Source: Qipengyuania pacifica
GTDB taxonomy: Bacteria; Pseudomonadota; Alphaproteobacteria; Sphingomonadales; Sphingomonadaceae
Length of the DNA stretch: 64,000 bases
Direction: 5' to 3'
Assembly: GCF_019857205.1 (NCBI RefSeq)
Contig: NZ_JAHWXO010000001.1
Location: 186,001-250,000 of the forward strand
Part shown: positions 1-7,892 of the stretch, one piece after another
Numbering within the stretch: the stretch's first letter is position 1
How the letters are laid out: the number at the start of each line of letters is the position of its first letter
Translations under genes and position numbers: made by a program
Notes under the pieces: model-generated
Database searches by the model: none
The model's input: only the letters and a program-made list of their open reading frames with translations
What the model was told of the DNA's origin: nothing

Positions 1-110
1 GCCATGTCATTGCGGTGATTGATCTCGACAGTCCGGAACCGGCCCGCTTCGACGCTGAAGACGCCGCGGGCATCGAGGCCGTCGCAGCCATGTTATCTAC
101 GCGGATCTGA
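1..110 (+). CDS. GAF-domain protein, C-terminal fragment (free methionine-R-sulfoxide reductase-like)
   Basis: Only the last 35 codons are in the window, read from base 3 to the TGA at 108-110; the start lies upstream of base 1. The visible peptide contains VIAVIDLDSPEPARFD followed by a short helix, which is the usual C-terminal edge of small GAF proteins of the fRMsr (MsrC) type, which reduce free methionine-R-sulfoxide in the cytoplasm. The catalytic cysteines lie outside the window, so the enzyme activity is inferred from the tail only. Confidence 0.6.
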   Translation, partial: HVIAVIDLDSPEPARFDAEDAAGIEAVAAMLSTRI

Positions 111-133
111 CGACCCCTGCCCCATCACGGCAC

Positions 134-161
134 ACCCGCGAGCGCGCTTTTGCGCGCGGGT
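134..161 (+). terminator. possible hairpin after the GAF gene
   Basis: ACCC (134-137) and GCGCGC (142-147) pair with GCGCGC (152-157) and GGGT (158-161) around a TTTT loop, leaving a 4-nt bulge. It sits 24 nt after the upstream stop. No T-run follows, so intrinsic termination is uncertain. Confidence 0.3.
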
Positions 162-227
162 TAGCGGCTGCTAACGAATGGCGATCACGAACGGGCTCGA
201 GCCGAGTCGCCCGAAGGAGCACGCATC

Positions 228-1109
228 ATGAACGCCCGCGCCGCCATTGTTCTTACCGTCTCCAGTCTGGCGTTGATTCCGTTCGGCGCCTTGGCACAGA
301 ACACCATACCCTATGAGGTCGGGCAGTATGAATTCGCACAGCCCTTGCCGGAACTCGATGATGATGTCGTCACGGAAACGGTGACAGAGGACGCAGCGGA
401 AGCCGAACAAGCTGTGCAGAGCAACGCAGCCCCCGTCTTCGTGAGCAATCCGACGATCCAGACGATCGATCCGTCGGATTCAGCCTATGCTGGCAATGAA
501 ACCGTGCCGGCGGCTCGCTCCATCCCTGCCCGCGCAGGTGCCGATTTCGTTACCACGCCAACACCGGCAGCAGGGTCCGCTCCCGTGATTTATCGCGATG
601 CGTCCCGTAGCGCGCCGATGCCTAGTGCCCGTCGGACGGAAAATGTCCCGGGGACGACCACTTACAATGCCGCGACCTATCTGCCGGCGGGTGGTCAGGT
701 TGTTGCCTTCGATCGGTTAGCCTGGCTGGATGAATGCCGCGCTCGCCTGGACACGTATGACAATGAAAGCGAGCGCGGAAAGGTTATGGGTGCCTTGATC
801 GGAGGTGTCGCCGGAGGCGTTCTGGGCAACCGCATCGCCGGCGCGGGCAATCGCACCCCAGGTACGCTCATCGGTGCAGGCGCAGGCGTTGCCGCAGGCA
901 TGGCCGTTGGCGATGCCATCGACGATCGCAACCGATCGCGCAGCGACAGCTACGGGCAATGTGAAGCCTATCTCGACGATTACATGCGCAGTGTAACCGC
1001 CGAAGCGGGAAGCGTTCAGTACGTTCAGCCCGGGCAGTACATGCTGGTGCCGGTTACCGTTTCGGTGCCTCAACGAGTAATTTACCGCGAGCGTACGGCG
1101 GGCAACTAA
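228..1109 (+). CDS. exported glycine-zipper (2TM) envelope protein
   Basis: A 293-residue protein with a clear Sec signal peptide ending near residue 23 (LIPFGALAQ). A long Pro/Ala/Thr-rich low-complexity linker follows to about residue 150. A glycine zipper at about residues 184-233 has repeated small-residue spacing such as GALIGGVAGGVLG and GAGAGVAAGMAVGD. Glycine-zipper 2TM domains of the Rickettsia 17-kDa antigen type insert in or associate with the outer membrane. The start ATG follows GAAGGAGC. The gene runs tail-to-tail with the usher gene, the two stop codons overlapping at 1106-1109. A structural envelope role is inferred; no enzymatic motif is visible. Confidence 0.75.
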   Translation: MNARAAIVLTVSSLALIPFGALAQNTIPYEVGQYEFAQPLPELDDDVVTETVTEDAAEAEQAVQSNAAPVFVSNPTIQTIDPSDSAYAGNETVPAARSIPARAGADFVTTPTPAAGSAPVIYRDASRSAPMPSARRTENVPGTTTYNAATYLPAGGQVVAFDRLAWLDECRARLDTYDNESERGKVMGALIGGVAGGVLGNRIAGAGNRTPGTLIGAGAGVAAGMAVGDAIDDRNRSRSDSYGQCEAYLDDYMRSVTAEAGSVQYVQPGQYMLVPVTVSVPQRVIYRERTAGN

Positions 1110-3517
1110 TCCTTGAGCGCGATGGCGCGTGATGTGCAATGCGCCACAAGTTCGGGCATTTCAAAGCTGTCGGGATCCAATTTCGGTAAGGCAGTCCGGC
1201 AATTGTCGCGCACATCTGCACCAGGGGCTATCCAGTCATCAGTGGACAGGCCGTTAAAGTCCACCAGTCCATCAAACGCGACCATGTATTCACGGCCCGA
1301 TGGCAAGGCCACGATGGTGCTGCCGACCGGTAACGGTTCGCCGTGTTCATCGACTACTCGCAGCAGCACGGACCGATACGCCTCTATCTCCATATCGACC
1401 AGAACCACGCCACCGCGCGATGCCTGCATCCTGCGGAATGTGGACCTTGCTACGGCGGCCGAAGGAAGCTTGTCAGGGGCGATATCGAACTGCATCGGTA
1501 CGAGAGGGGTGATGCGCGTAACGAGCAGCCGCCCACTGTCGTCCGAACGGCCGACTTCCCGATGCTCATGGGTCACCGTAACGCCCCCAACATTGCCGGT
1601 GCGCACCAGCGCATAGGCATCCGATGCCCTGTCCCTGGCAAAGATCCGCTTGTCGGCGATGACCAGCGACCCCTCCGCGCGCACGCGCGCGGCAACATTC
1701 CCCGCCGCATATTCGGCATCCGCTGCCACGCGCGCAAACGGCGCGCGATACGCAACCGTCCCCGCATACCGCGAACGCTCGCCGACCCTTGCATGTGCGG
1801 CATAGCCGAACTCGCCGATTTCGGTATCTGGCCGGAAATAGCTGAGCTGCGCGGCCACAGTCTCCGCCGCAGTGTGCTGCAACGATGCGCTGGCGCTCGT
1901 GCGCGGCCCGAACCTCATGTTGAGATTGAGCCCCGCCACAAGTTCACTACGACCCGCGGACTTGCGAAAGCTGACATCGGCTGCGAGCGTCATCCGGTCG
2001 GTCAGTTCATGACGCGCCGCCGCGCGCAGAACGGATGTGTTCTCCGCCGAAATCAGTTGCGACGGATCGGAAGGCCTCGACAGGCGAGCCACAGAGAGCT
2101 GAAATCGCGTTGAATCGGCAAGATCGAAATCCAGAGACCCTATGAATTGTCTGGGGACCGGGCCATCGCCGGACTGGGCCGCTATGTCGCGATATCCTTT
2201 GGTCGGCAGAACCGCTTCTAAGCGGCCGGAAATACCCCTCCCGACCGATTCAGCGCCAAGCTTCAGCAGAGCCCCCCGATCATGCGAAGTGCGGCTGTAC
2301 CGCGCCTCGCCGTAGAGCATGGCTAGCGCGCCAATCGTGCCTTGCGCGTGGGCGCCCACATTCCACAGTCCTACCCCTGCTTCGCCGGACATGCCGACGG
2401 TGAGTGACCTTGTCAGTCCTCTTCGGACGTAGAACGTTCCGACAAGGTCTCGATAGTCATTGCTACGTGTACCGAATCTTCGTCGGATCCAGCCTACGGC
2501 CGCCCCCCACTGGCTGAGGCCTTTGTCCAGCATTTCCGGGGCGGTATATATTCGCGCTGTCTGGACCGTCTCCTGCCCAAGTTCATCGCGCAAGACGACG
2601 GACACTTCGCCACGCCCCGCGGCCATCGGGATGTTGTGGACGCGAAACTCGCCCGCCTCGATCTCCGAAGACTGGAAGCGGCGGTCGTTGACGATAAGAT
2701 CGACGGATGTCGGTACTGCCACCTGCCCTTGAAATTGTGGCAGCGGATTGGTGATGAGATCTGGCCTGAGCGCGAAATCTGAGCCGATCTGTATGCCGCC
2801 AACTCGGAGCGGGCGCTGCACTTCGCTACCCAGGGTGATCACGTCGCCAGCGCTGATCAGAAGAGCCTTTTCGGGCAGGGCAAGTGTCGCCGTTGTGTTG
2901 AGGCGAACCAATTTGTCCTCCGAAGCGTCTACGTTCGTGCGATAGGTGAAGGCACTGCCAAGGATGAGATTTCCGTAAGTCACCCGTGGCGCGACATATG
3001 CGCCCAAATCGCTTTTGCCACCGGATCGGGTGGCGGTCAGGCTGTAATCGACGATCCCGGCGAGGAGAGGCGACATCTCTCCGAGGTCATAGTTGCGCCG
3101 CGCAACATTTACGTCGTTGGGCCCATCGCCTTTTCGATATCTCTTTACCGTGAGCTGCTGGGTAATCCGGTCGAATTCGAACCGAGCTATCTGCATTGTC
3201 TTGAGTTTGAGATATCCGCTACTTTCCTCTTCTATAGGTAGGCCAGCAGCCACCGCGGATTCGGCCAGAATGGCAAGCTCACCATCGATCCACTTGAGGT
3301 CGACCATGCGTTTTTGCTCAACGCCGTCGACGAAGATCGCACTCAGCCCGGGCCCATCTTTTTCGGCCTCCACGGCACTCTTGAGAGTGAGATCCCTTTC
3401 GATCGCAAACGGATCGTTCGCTTGGGCGAACAGGCTGACGGGCGCCATGAAGACGCCCGTCGCAACCAGCCAAGCCGCAGCGAATGATTTAGCTGCAGAT
3501 AACAGGGACCTGGACAC
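1106..3517 (-). CDS. outer-membrane fimbrial usher (Csu-type chaperone-usher system)
   Basis: An 803-residue usher that would thread pilin subunits delivered by the periplasmic chaperone through the outer membrane. A signal peptide ends near residue 32 (VSLFAQA). An N-terminal domain follows, then a long beta-barrel region with alternating hydrophobic/polar strands, and a plug-like segment near residues 260-320 including VDLIVNDRRF and AGRGEVSVVLRDELGQE. It is slightly shorter than classical FimD/PapC, as is usual for ushers serving spore-coat-U pilins. It begins with GTG and overlaps the end of the chaperone gene by 29 bp, so the two are co-transcribed. Confidence 0.9.
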   Translation of the reverse strand: MSRSLLSAAKSFAAAWLVATGVFMAPVSLFAQANDPFAIERDLTLKSAVEAEKDGPGLSAIFVDGVEQKRMVDLKWIDGELAILAESAVAAGLPIEEESSGYLKLKTMQIARFEFDRITQQLTVKRYRKGDGPNDVNVARRNYDLGEMSPLLAGIVDYSLTATRSGGKSDLGAYVAPRVTYGNLILGSAFTYRTNVDASEDKLVRLNTTATLALPEKALLISAGDVITLGSEVQRPLRVGGIQIGSDFALRPDLITNPLPQFQGQVAVPTSVDLIVNDRRFQSSEIEAGEFRVHNIPMAAGRGEVSVVLRDELGQETVQTARIYTAPEMLDKGLSQWGAAVGWIRRRFGTRSNDYRDLVGTFYVRRGLTRSLTVGMSGEAGVGLWNVGAHAQGTIGALAMLYGEARYSRTSHDRGALLKLGAESVGRGISGRLEAVLPTKGYRDIAAQSGDGPVPRQFIGSLDFDLADSTRFQLSVARLSRPSDPSQLISAENTSVLRAAARHELTDRMTLAADVSFRKSAGRSELVAGLNLNMRFGPRTSASASLQHTAAETVAAQLSYFRPDTEIGEFGYAAHARVGERSRYAGTVAYRAPFARVAADAEYAAGNVAARVRAEGSLVIADKRIFARDRASDAYALVRTGNVGGVTVTHEHREVGRSDDSGRLLVTRITPLVPMQFDIAPDKLPSAAVARSTFRRMQASRGGVVLVDMEIEAYRSVLLRVVDEHGEPLPVGSTIVALPSGREYMVAFDGLVDFNGLSTDDWIAPGADVRDNCRTALPKLDPDSFEMPELVAHCTSRAIALKD

Positions 3518-4226
3518 GCTGCGTGTCGCCCTCGATACGCGCCTGAAGGGTTAGCGGTCCTGTGGGACACCCCGCTGGCAGCTTCCATTCGAGCCATGAG
3601 CCGCCGTGCACGTAATGGAGCGATGCTCCATCGATTTCGACCGGTGAATTAACCGTATTGGTAAGGGCCAAACTAACCATACGAGCGGATTGCTGACCGC
3701 GATTTGCGACGCGCAACGTATCGCCCTTAACGGTCCATTCTAGATCGGCGGGGCTTGCCGCCGCTCGGTCCACGAACATTGGAATAGTAAAACGGATACG
3801 CGTCATCGCGGTACCGCTTTGCGCCTGCTCGGGATCAGGTAGCTGATCAATCGCCACTCGATAACGGCGTTCACCCTCAGGCGGGAGCGCGCGGCGTTGT
3901 ACGCGAAAGAATTGCGTATCGCCGGGCTGAATGACCACGATCGCCGGTGAAACGAGTACATCCGTCGTGGGAGCATAGACATCTTCGCCATGGGATTGTG
4001 TCCAGTCGAATGCTCTGACCTGGATACCGATCGGTCGATCCGAAGGATTGATAACCCGGAGCGTCTCCTGCATTTTCTCACCGTCCATCTCGAGGCGGAG
4101 CGGCGCTACCGTTACGCGCGCCGACGGAGCCGATGAGGCAGCGTTGGCTGGCGCCTCCTGGGCAAGCACTCCGCTAGACAGTATGAGGGAAGCCGTAGCC
4201 AGTATGGCTGCGAGACATATTTTCAT
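3489..4226 (-). CDS. periplasmic pilus assembly chaperone
   Basis: A 245-residue PapD-like chaperone with a signal peptide ending about residue 22 (SSGVLAQ). Two Ig-like domains follow: the first contains the VTVAPLRLEMDG strand and the QFFRVQRR region, the second ends in a Cys pair (PAGCP near 220, final VICS). Such chaperones complete the Ig fold of pilin subunits by donor-strand complementation. It lies between the first coat-U pilin gene (51 bp gap) and the usher (29 bp overlap), the order of Csu-type operons. Confidence 0.9.
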   Translation of the reverse strand: MKICLAAILATASLILSSGVLAQEAPANAASSAPSARVTVAPLRLEMDGEKMQETLRVINPSDRPIGIQVRAFDWTQSHGEDVYAPTTDVLVSPAIVVIQPGDTQFFRVQRRALPPEGERRYRVAIDQLPDPEQAQSGTAMTRIRFTIPMFVDRAAASPADLEWTVKGDTLRVANRGQQSARMVSLALTNTVNSPVEIDGASLHYVHGGSWLEWKLPAGCPTGPLTLQARIEGDTQRVQVPVICS

Positions 4227-4277
4227 GATAGGCTATCCGGAGTGGCGACCGGCGGGCCGAAACCCGCCGGACGAGGA

Positions 4278-4763
4278 TCAGAAGGTAACCGTGACGGCAA
4301 CCGAGTCCGAATAGGTGTCGGCCGCTACGTTGCCTGCAGTCGAAGGAATGCGTCCGCCAATGGTGAGCGTCTGCGCGCTGCCAGTCCCGGTTCCAGCGGC
4401 GATTGCAGTGTTGACCGCGAGAAGCGTGCCCGAAGCTGGAACACCGAGATAGAGGCTGTACGGGATCTTGTCCGTGCCCGAGCCAGCCATGTAGCGCTGG
4501 CCCGCATTTGCGTTTCCGCCGGCCCCCATAGTTACGTTGAAGTCGGAACCGTCGGTGCATGTGAGTGACATCGAGGTGCTGGTGTCGTGGTTGGCGCCGT
4601 TGAGCACGCCCAGTCCAGTCCAAGCCAGTGTAGCGTCGCTTACCTCGCATGATTCGAGGACTTCGGCAGTGACGGTCAGAGTGGCCGAGTTGGTACCAGC
4701 AACGGCGGGCGTTGCAGCGACCACACCGGCAGCACTGGCGGCGACCAGAATAATCTTACGCAT
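4278..4763 (-). CDS. spore coat U domain pilin subunit (first copy)
   Basis: A 161-residue secreted subunit starting MRKIILVAASAAGVVAATP. The ATG at 4763 is chosen because it has a GGAGA ribosome site 7-10 nt upstream; a longer reading frame to 4877 lacks signal-peptide logic. After the Ala-X-Ala cleavage site the protein has the SCPU pattern: an early Cys (EVLESCEV), a central Cys (LTCTDGSDF), a conserved YSLYLG strand and the terminal SVAVTVTF strand used for donor-strand exchange. It is probably the major shaft subunit. Confidence 0.88.
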   Translation of the reverse strand: MRKIILVAASAAGVVAATPAVAGTNSATLTVTAEVLESCEVSDATLAWTGLGVLNGANHDTSTSMSLTCTDGSDFNVTMGAGGNANAGQRYMAGSGTDKIPYSLYLGVPASGTLLAVNTAIAAGTGTGSAQTLTIGGRIPSTAGNVAADTYSDSVAVTVTF

Positions 4764-4933
4764 TTGTTGATCTCCTAAACCCTGTTCCAAGCGGGTGATT
4801 CGGAAAATACTTACTGGCGGTATAGATTCCGTTAAGCAGGCCGCGGGGGTTCGGAATGACAGCGCGTCCGAGTGCATCTCTCCATTAAATTGTTGATTCT
4901 ACGAGTGGAGAAAGGTGCGGCGCAAGAGATGCG

Positions 4934-5431
4934 CTAGAATTCGACGGTTACTGTGACGCTGTCTTCATAGCGTCCGGTCACAGCAGACCCGTCGAAGGTC
5001 AGTTCGCCATAGACGGGAAAAGCGATCGATCCGGTCGCGCCTGAATTTCCGCGAACCTGCCCTGCACGTTGATCGGTCCAGCGGCGGGAATAGGCTGGAT
5101 CGGAGTAGAGATTGTACCGCATGTACGCACCGCTCGCCGCATTGCGCATTCGGCGGTTGATGCCTTGGCTGTGCTGGCCACGATCCATGGAAATCGCAAA
5201 ATCAAGATTGGCGGTACACTGGACATCGACCGCACCTGTCGATCGAAGGGTACCTCTCGTTCCGATGATCAAGCCAAATCCGACGTCTGTGGTCGTGACG
5301 GTGCACCCGTCGACGATTGCCACATTGACCTGGAGATCTGCTGCATTTTCCCGCGCTTCAGCGGGAGTATGGACAGCGCCAAGAGCTGCCATGCCGATCA
5401 GTATCGGGCAAAGGCGAAAGGGAAGTGCCAT
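4934..5431 (-). CDS. spore coat U domain pilin subunit (second copy)
   Basis: A 165-residue secreted SCPU protein. A signal peptide ends near residue 26. The mature part has the two Cys expected of the fold (DGCTVTT, VDVQCTANL), the MRYNLYSDPAYSRRW segment and a terminal EDSVTVTVEF strand. It is upstream of the first pilin gene in the same direction, separated by 170 bp that could hold a second promoter. It may be a minor or tip-proximal subunit; sequence alone does not settle this. Confidence 0.85.
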   Translation of the reverse strand: MALPFRLCPILIGMAALGAVHTPAEARENAADLQVNVAIVDGCTVTTTDVGFGLIIGTRGTLRSTGAVDVQCTANLDFAISMDRGQHSQGINRRMRNAASGAYMRYNLYSDPAYSRRWTDQRAGQVRGNSGATGSIAFPVYGELTFDGSAVTGRYEDSVTVTVEF

Positions 5432-5506
5432 AGCGGGTCAGTAGTGACCCGTACTGCACCATTAAGGTAAACAAAGGGTTTGACGGCGCGTTGGCGCGCA
5501 GGCCTG

Positions 5507-6481
5507 CTAAATGTCTCCGCCCGTAAGTCTCTGACAGATCAGATCTAATTGATCTAGCGTGCGATACCGGATTGTCACGCTTCCGGTGTTCGGTGTGGCA
5601 TCCGTGGTAATCTTTACCGGCATGCCGAGGAATTCTTCGAGATGCCCCTGCACGGCCGAGATATCCGCATTTCCCTCCGCTGTCTGCTCCGGTCGCGCCT
5701 TTTCGCCACTGCCACTCTTACGCGGTTTTCGCGTCAGGGCTTCCATCTGACGGACGGACAGGCCTTCGGAGACAGCCTTTTGAGCCATCTCCGGCGCATC
5801 TTCACGTCCGATAAGCGCGCGCGCGTGGCCCATGGAGAGCGAACCTTCTGCCAGAAAGGCGAGCACGGTATCCGGAAGCGCCAGAAGACGTTGAAAGTTT
5901 GCGACGTGGCTGCGTGACTTGTCGACCAGCTTGGCAATTTCAGCCTGGGTCATGCCCTCGTCGTCGGTTAGTTTCTGATAGGCCCGCGCTTCTTCGACAG
6001 GGTTGAGGTCTTCGCGCTGGAGGTTCTCGATGAGTGCGAGAGCCATGACCTCGCGTTGGTCGAGTTCACGGACGAGTGCCGGAATCTGGTGCAACCGCGC
6101 TCTCTGCGCAGCGCGCCAGCGGCGTTCGCCGGCGACGATGCGGTAACGCCCCCTGCCCAGCGGCGATACGATGATCGGCTGAATGACACCCCTCTCGGCG
6201 ATCGACGACGCGAGCGAATCTAGCGCTTCTTCGTCGAAGCGGGTTCTTGGCTGTCCGGGTAGCGGTTCGATGTCGGCCACCGGGATCGAAGCCAGGCCTT
6301 CCGACATGGTTGTGCGCCCGGAACTGTCCGAGATCGACGACTGATTACTGTCGTTACTTGATTCCCGCGCCACCAGCGGTTCCTCACGACGCGTTTCCCC
6401 GAGCAGGGCGCCAAGACCTTTGCCGAGCTTCTTCTTGCGGTCGATAGGATGCGCTCCTCGTTCAGCGTGTGTCTGGCTCAT
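5507..6481 (-). CDS. parB: chromosome partitioning protein ParB
   Basis: A 324-residue CTP-dependent DNA clamp that loads at parS and spreads. A basic N-terminal ParA-stimulating segment (KKKLGKGLGALLG, residues 17-29) is followed by the CTPase/ParB N domain with GERRWRAAQRA, the ENLQREDLNPVEEA motif, the helix-turn-helix around MTQAEIAKLVDKSRSHVAN, and a C-terminal dimerisation domain. Its ATG overlaps the parA stop by 4 bp, making it the last gene of mnmG-rsmG-parA-parB. Four parS-like sites lie upstream within 3.4 kb. Confidence 0.97.
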   Translation of the reverse strand: MSQTHAERGAHPIDRKKKLGKGLGALLGETRREEPLVARESSNDSNQSSISDSSGRTTMSEGLASIPVADIEPLPGQPRTRFDEEALDSLASSIAERGVIQPIIVSPLGRGRYRIVAGERRWRAAQRARLHQIPALVRELDQREVMALALIENLQREDLNPVEEARAYQKLTDDEGMTQAEIAKLVDKSRSHVANFQRLLALPDTVLAFLAEGSLSMGHARALIGREDAPEMAQKAVSEGLSVRQMEALTRKPRKSGSGEKARPEQTAEGNADISAVQGHLEEFLGMPVKITTDATPNTGSVTIRYRTLDQLDLICQRLTGGDI

Positions 6482-7269
6482 GCGGCTTTCCGATTTTCAG
6501 GCAAACGCCCGATGAGTTCACGAGCGAGACCGATATAAGCACGGCTGCCCGGGCAGTTGTGGTCATAGACGAGAGCCGGCATGCCGTGGCTCGGTGCTTC
6601 CGACAGACGGACGTTGCGCGGGATTACACTCTCAAACACGAGATTGCCGAGGCAATCGCGAACATCGTCGGCAACCTGGTCGGTCAGGCGATTGCGTCGA
6701 TCGAACATTGTCAGAACGACACCGACGATGCCCAGCGAGGAGTTGAAACCCTGTTGAACCCGCTCGACCGTCTGAAGGAGCTGGCTGAGCCCCTCCAAGG
6801 CGAAGAATTCGCACTGCAGGGGTACGAGCAGGGTGTCGGCAGCACATAGGGCGTTGAGTGTCAAAAGCCCCAGCGACGGCGGGCAATCGATAAAACAAAC
6901 GTCGTAACCGGTGAAACTACCGGCAGTTTGTTGATGAAGTGCATGCGTAAGGCGAGCGGTTCGATCGTCGACGGAAACCAGTTCGACTTCGGCGCCGGAA
7001 AGGTCTTGGGTGGCCGGGACGATGTCGAGACCGGGAATTTCGGTGGGTTGGGCGCATTCGGACAATGTCGCCTGCTGAAGGAGTAGATCATAGCTGGTGT
7101 TTTCACGTGCGGAACTGGCAACCCCGAGGCCCGTCGAAGCATTTCCTTGGGGATCGAGATCGATCAGCAGCGTTTTCCACCCGGTTGCCGCCATCGCCGT
7201 GGCGATATTGATCGCGGTGGTCGTCTTGCCGACCCCGCCCTTCTGGTTGGCTATGGCGATGGTGATCAT
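6478..7269 (-). CDS. parA: chromosome partitioning ATPase ParA
   Basis: A 263-residue deviant Walker-type ATPase (ParA/Soj). The Walker A motif KGGVGKTT is at residues 10-17, the A' motif LLIDLDPQGNAS near 36-47, and the Walker B region VCFIDCPPSLG near 118-128. It forms a DNA-bound gradient that moves ParB-parS complexes. The start at 7269 is preferred over an ATG 15 nt upstream because it overlaps the rsmG stop as ATGA, with GGAG 9 nt before it. It is translationally coupled on both sides. Confidence 0.97.
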   Translation of the reverse strand: MITIAIANQKGGVGKTTTAINIATAMAATGWKTLLIDLDPQGNASTGLGVASSARENTSYDLLLQQATLSECAQPTEIPGLDIVPATQDLSGAEVELVSVDDRTARLTHALHQQTAGSFTGYDVCFIDCPPSLGLLTLNALCAADTLLVPLQCEFFALEGLSQLLQTVERVQQGFNSSLGIVGVVLTMFDRRNRLTDQVADDVRDCLGNLVFESVIPRNVRLSEAPSHGMPALVYDHNCPGSRAYIGLARELIGRLPENRKAA

Positions 7270-7892
7270 TGATTCTTGCTCCATTGTCCGCGGCCGACGA
7301 CAATTCCTGCGTCCTGATCGGTGAGAGATTGTTCCACGTGAAACATCTTACCGTGATTCTTCGGCAGGTCTTTTACTTCTTGCGATGCAGACCGCCCTTT
7401 CGGCAACACCCAAAAGGTATCCTTTGTGGAGAAGCGTGCGGATAACGCGAGCAACCGATCCAAAGGCGCAAAAGCGCGGGCAGAGATTGTGCCGGCAGGG
7501 AAGGCCCCCACACTCTCGAGACGAGCGCCTTCTATACGACAGTTCTGCAGGTCGAGCTCGGCAATCATGCGCTCAAGCCATTCCACCCGTCGCTTGCGGG
7601 ATTCAACGAGCACAACCGAAAGTTGAGGGCGCATGACAGCAATGACGAGACCGGGGAACCCGGCCCCACTACCGAGGTCGAGCCATGCCGAACCCTCCCC
7701 GCCCCATTTCAGGAGTTGGGCGGAGTCCGCGATGTGCCGCTGCCACACTGTTTGTAGTGTTGCACGTGCAACAAGGTTCTGGCGCTCATTTTCCTGAGCC
7801 AGTTCAGCCGTGAGCGTTTCGAGCTTATCCATAGCAGCGGCGTCACACAGATCGGACACGTAGTGCTTTGCCTGATCTTCGTTGGTGATCAT
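7266..7892 (-). CDS. rsmG: 16S rRNA (guanine-527-N7) methyltransferase RsmG
   Basis: A 208-residue SAM-dependent methyltransferase (GidB) that modifies G527 of 16S rRNA. The glycine-rich SAM loop [15 protein letters not shown] is near residues 71-85, followed by [14 protein letters not shown]. It overlaps mnmG (ATGA, 4 bp) and parA (4 bp). Two parS palindromes lie inside the reading frame and shape its local sequence (MFHVE near the C-terminus, LVARATL near the N-terminus), so the gene doubles as part of the centromere. Confidence 0.96.
   Translation of the reverse strand: MITNEDQAKHYVSDLCDAAAMDKLETLTAELAQENERQNLVARATLQTVWQRHIADSAQLLKWGGEGSAWLDLGSGAGFPGLVIAVMRPQLSVVLVESRKRRVEWLERMIAELDLQNCRIEGARLESVGAFPAGTISARAFAPLDRLLALSARFSTKDTFWVLPKGRSASQEVKDLPKNHGKMFHVEQSLTDQDAGIVVGRGQWSKNQ
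7330..7345. promoter_or_regulatory. parS site 1 (ParB binding), inside rsmG
   Basis: TGTTCCACGTGAAACA matches the bacterial parS consensus TGTTTCACGTGAAACA at 15 of 16 positions. It lies in the rsmG reading frame, about 850 bp upstream of parB. Confidence 0.92.
7758..7773. promoter_or_regulatory. parS-like site 2, inside rsmG
   Basis: TGTTGCACGTGCAACA is a perfect 16-bp palindrome that differs from the parS consensus by one symmetric pair (T to G and A to C). Lying between two better sites supports function, but ParB affinity for the variant is unknown. Confidence 0.7.

Noticed and set aside
1106-5431. Pilus locus as a recently acquired island
   Set aside because: No integrase, tRNA, direct repeats or transposase at the edges; base composition difference could not be computed here.
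7096-7111. Half parS-like site (TTTTCACGTGCGG) inside parA
   Set aside because: Only the left half and the central CACGTG match, about 10 of 16 positions.
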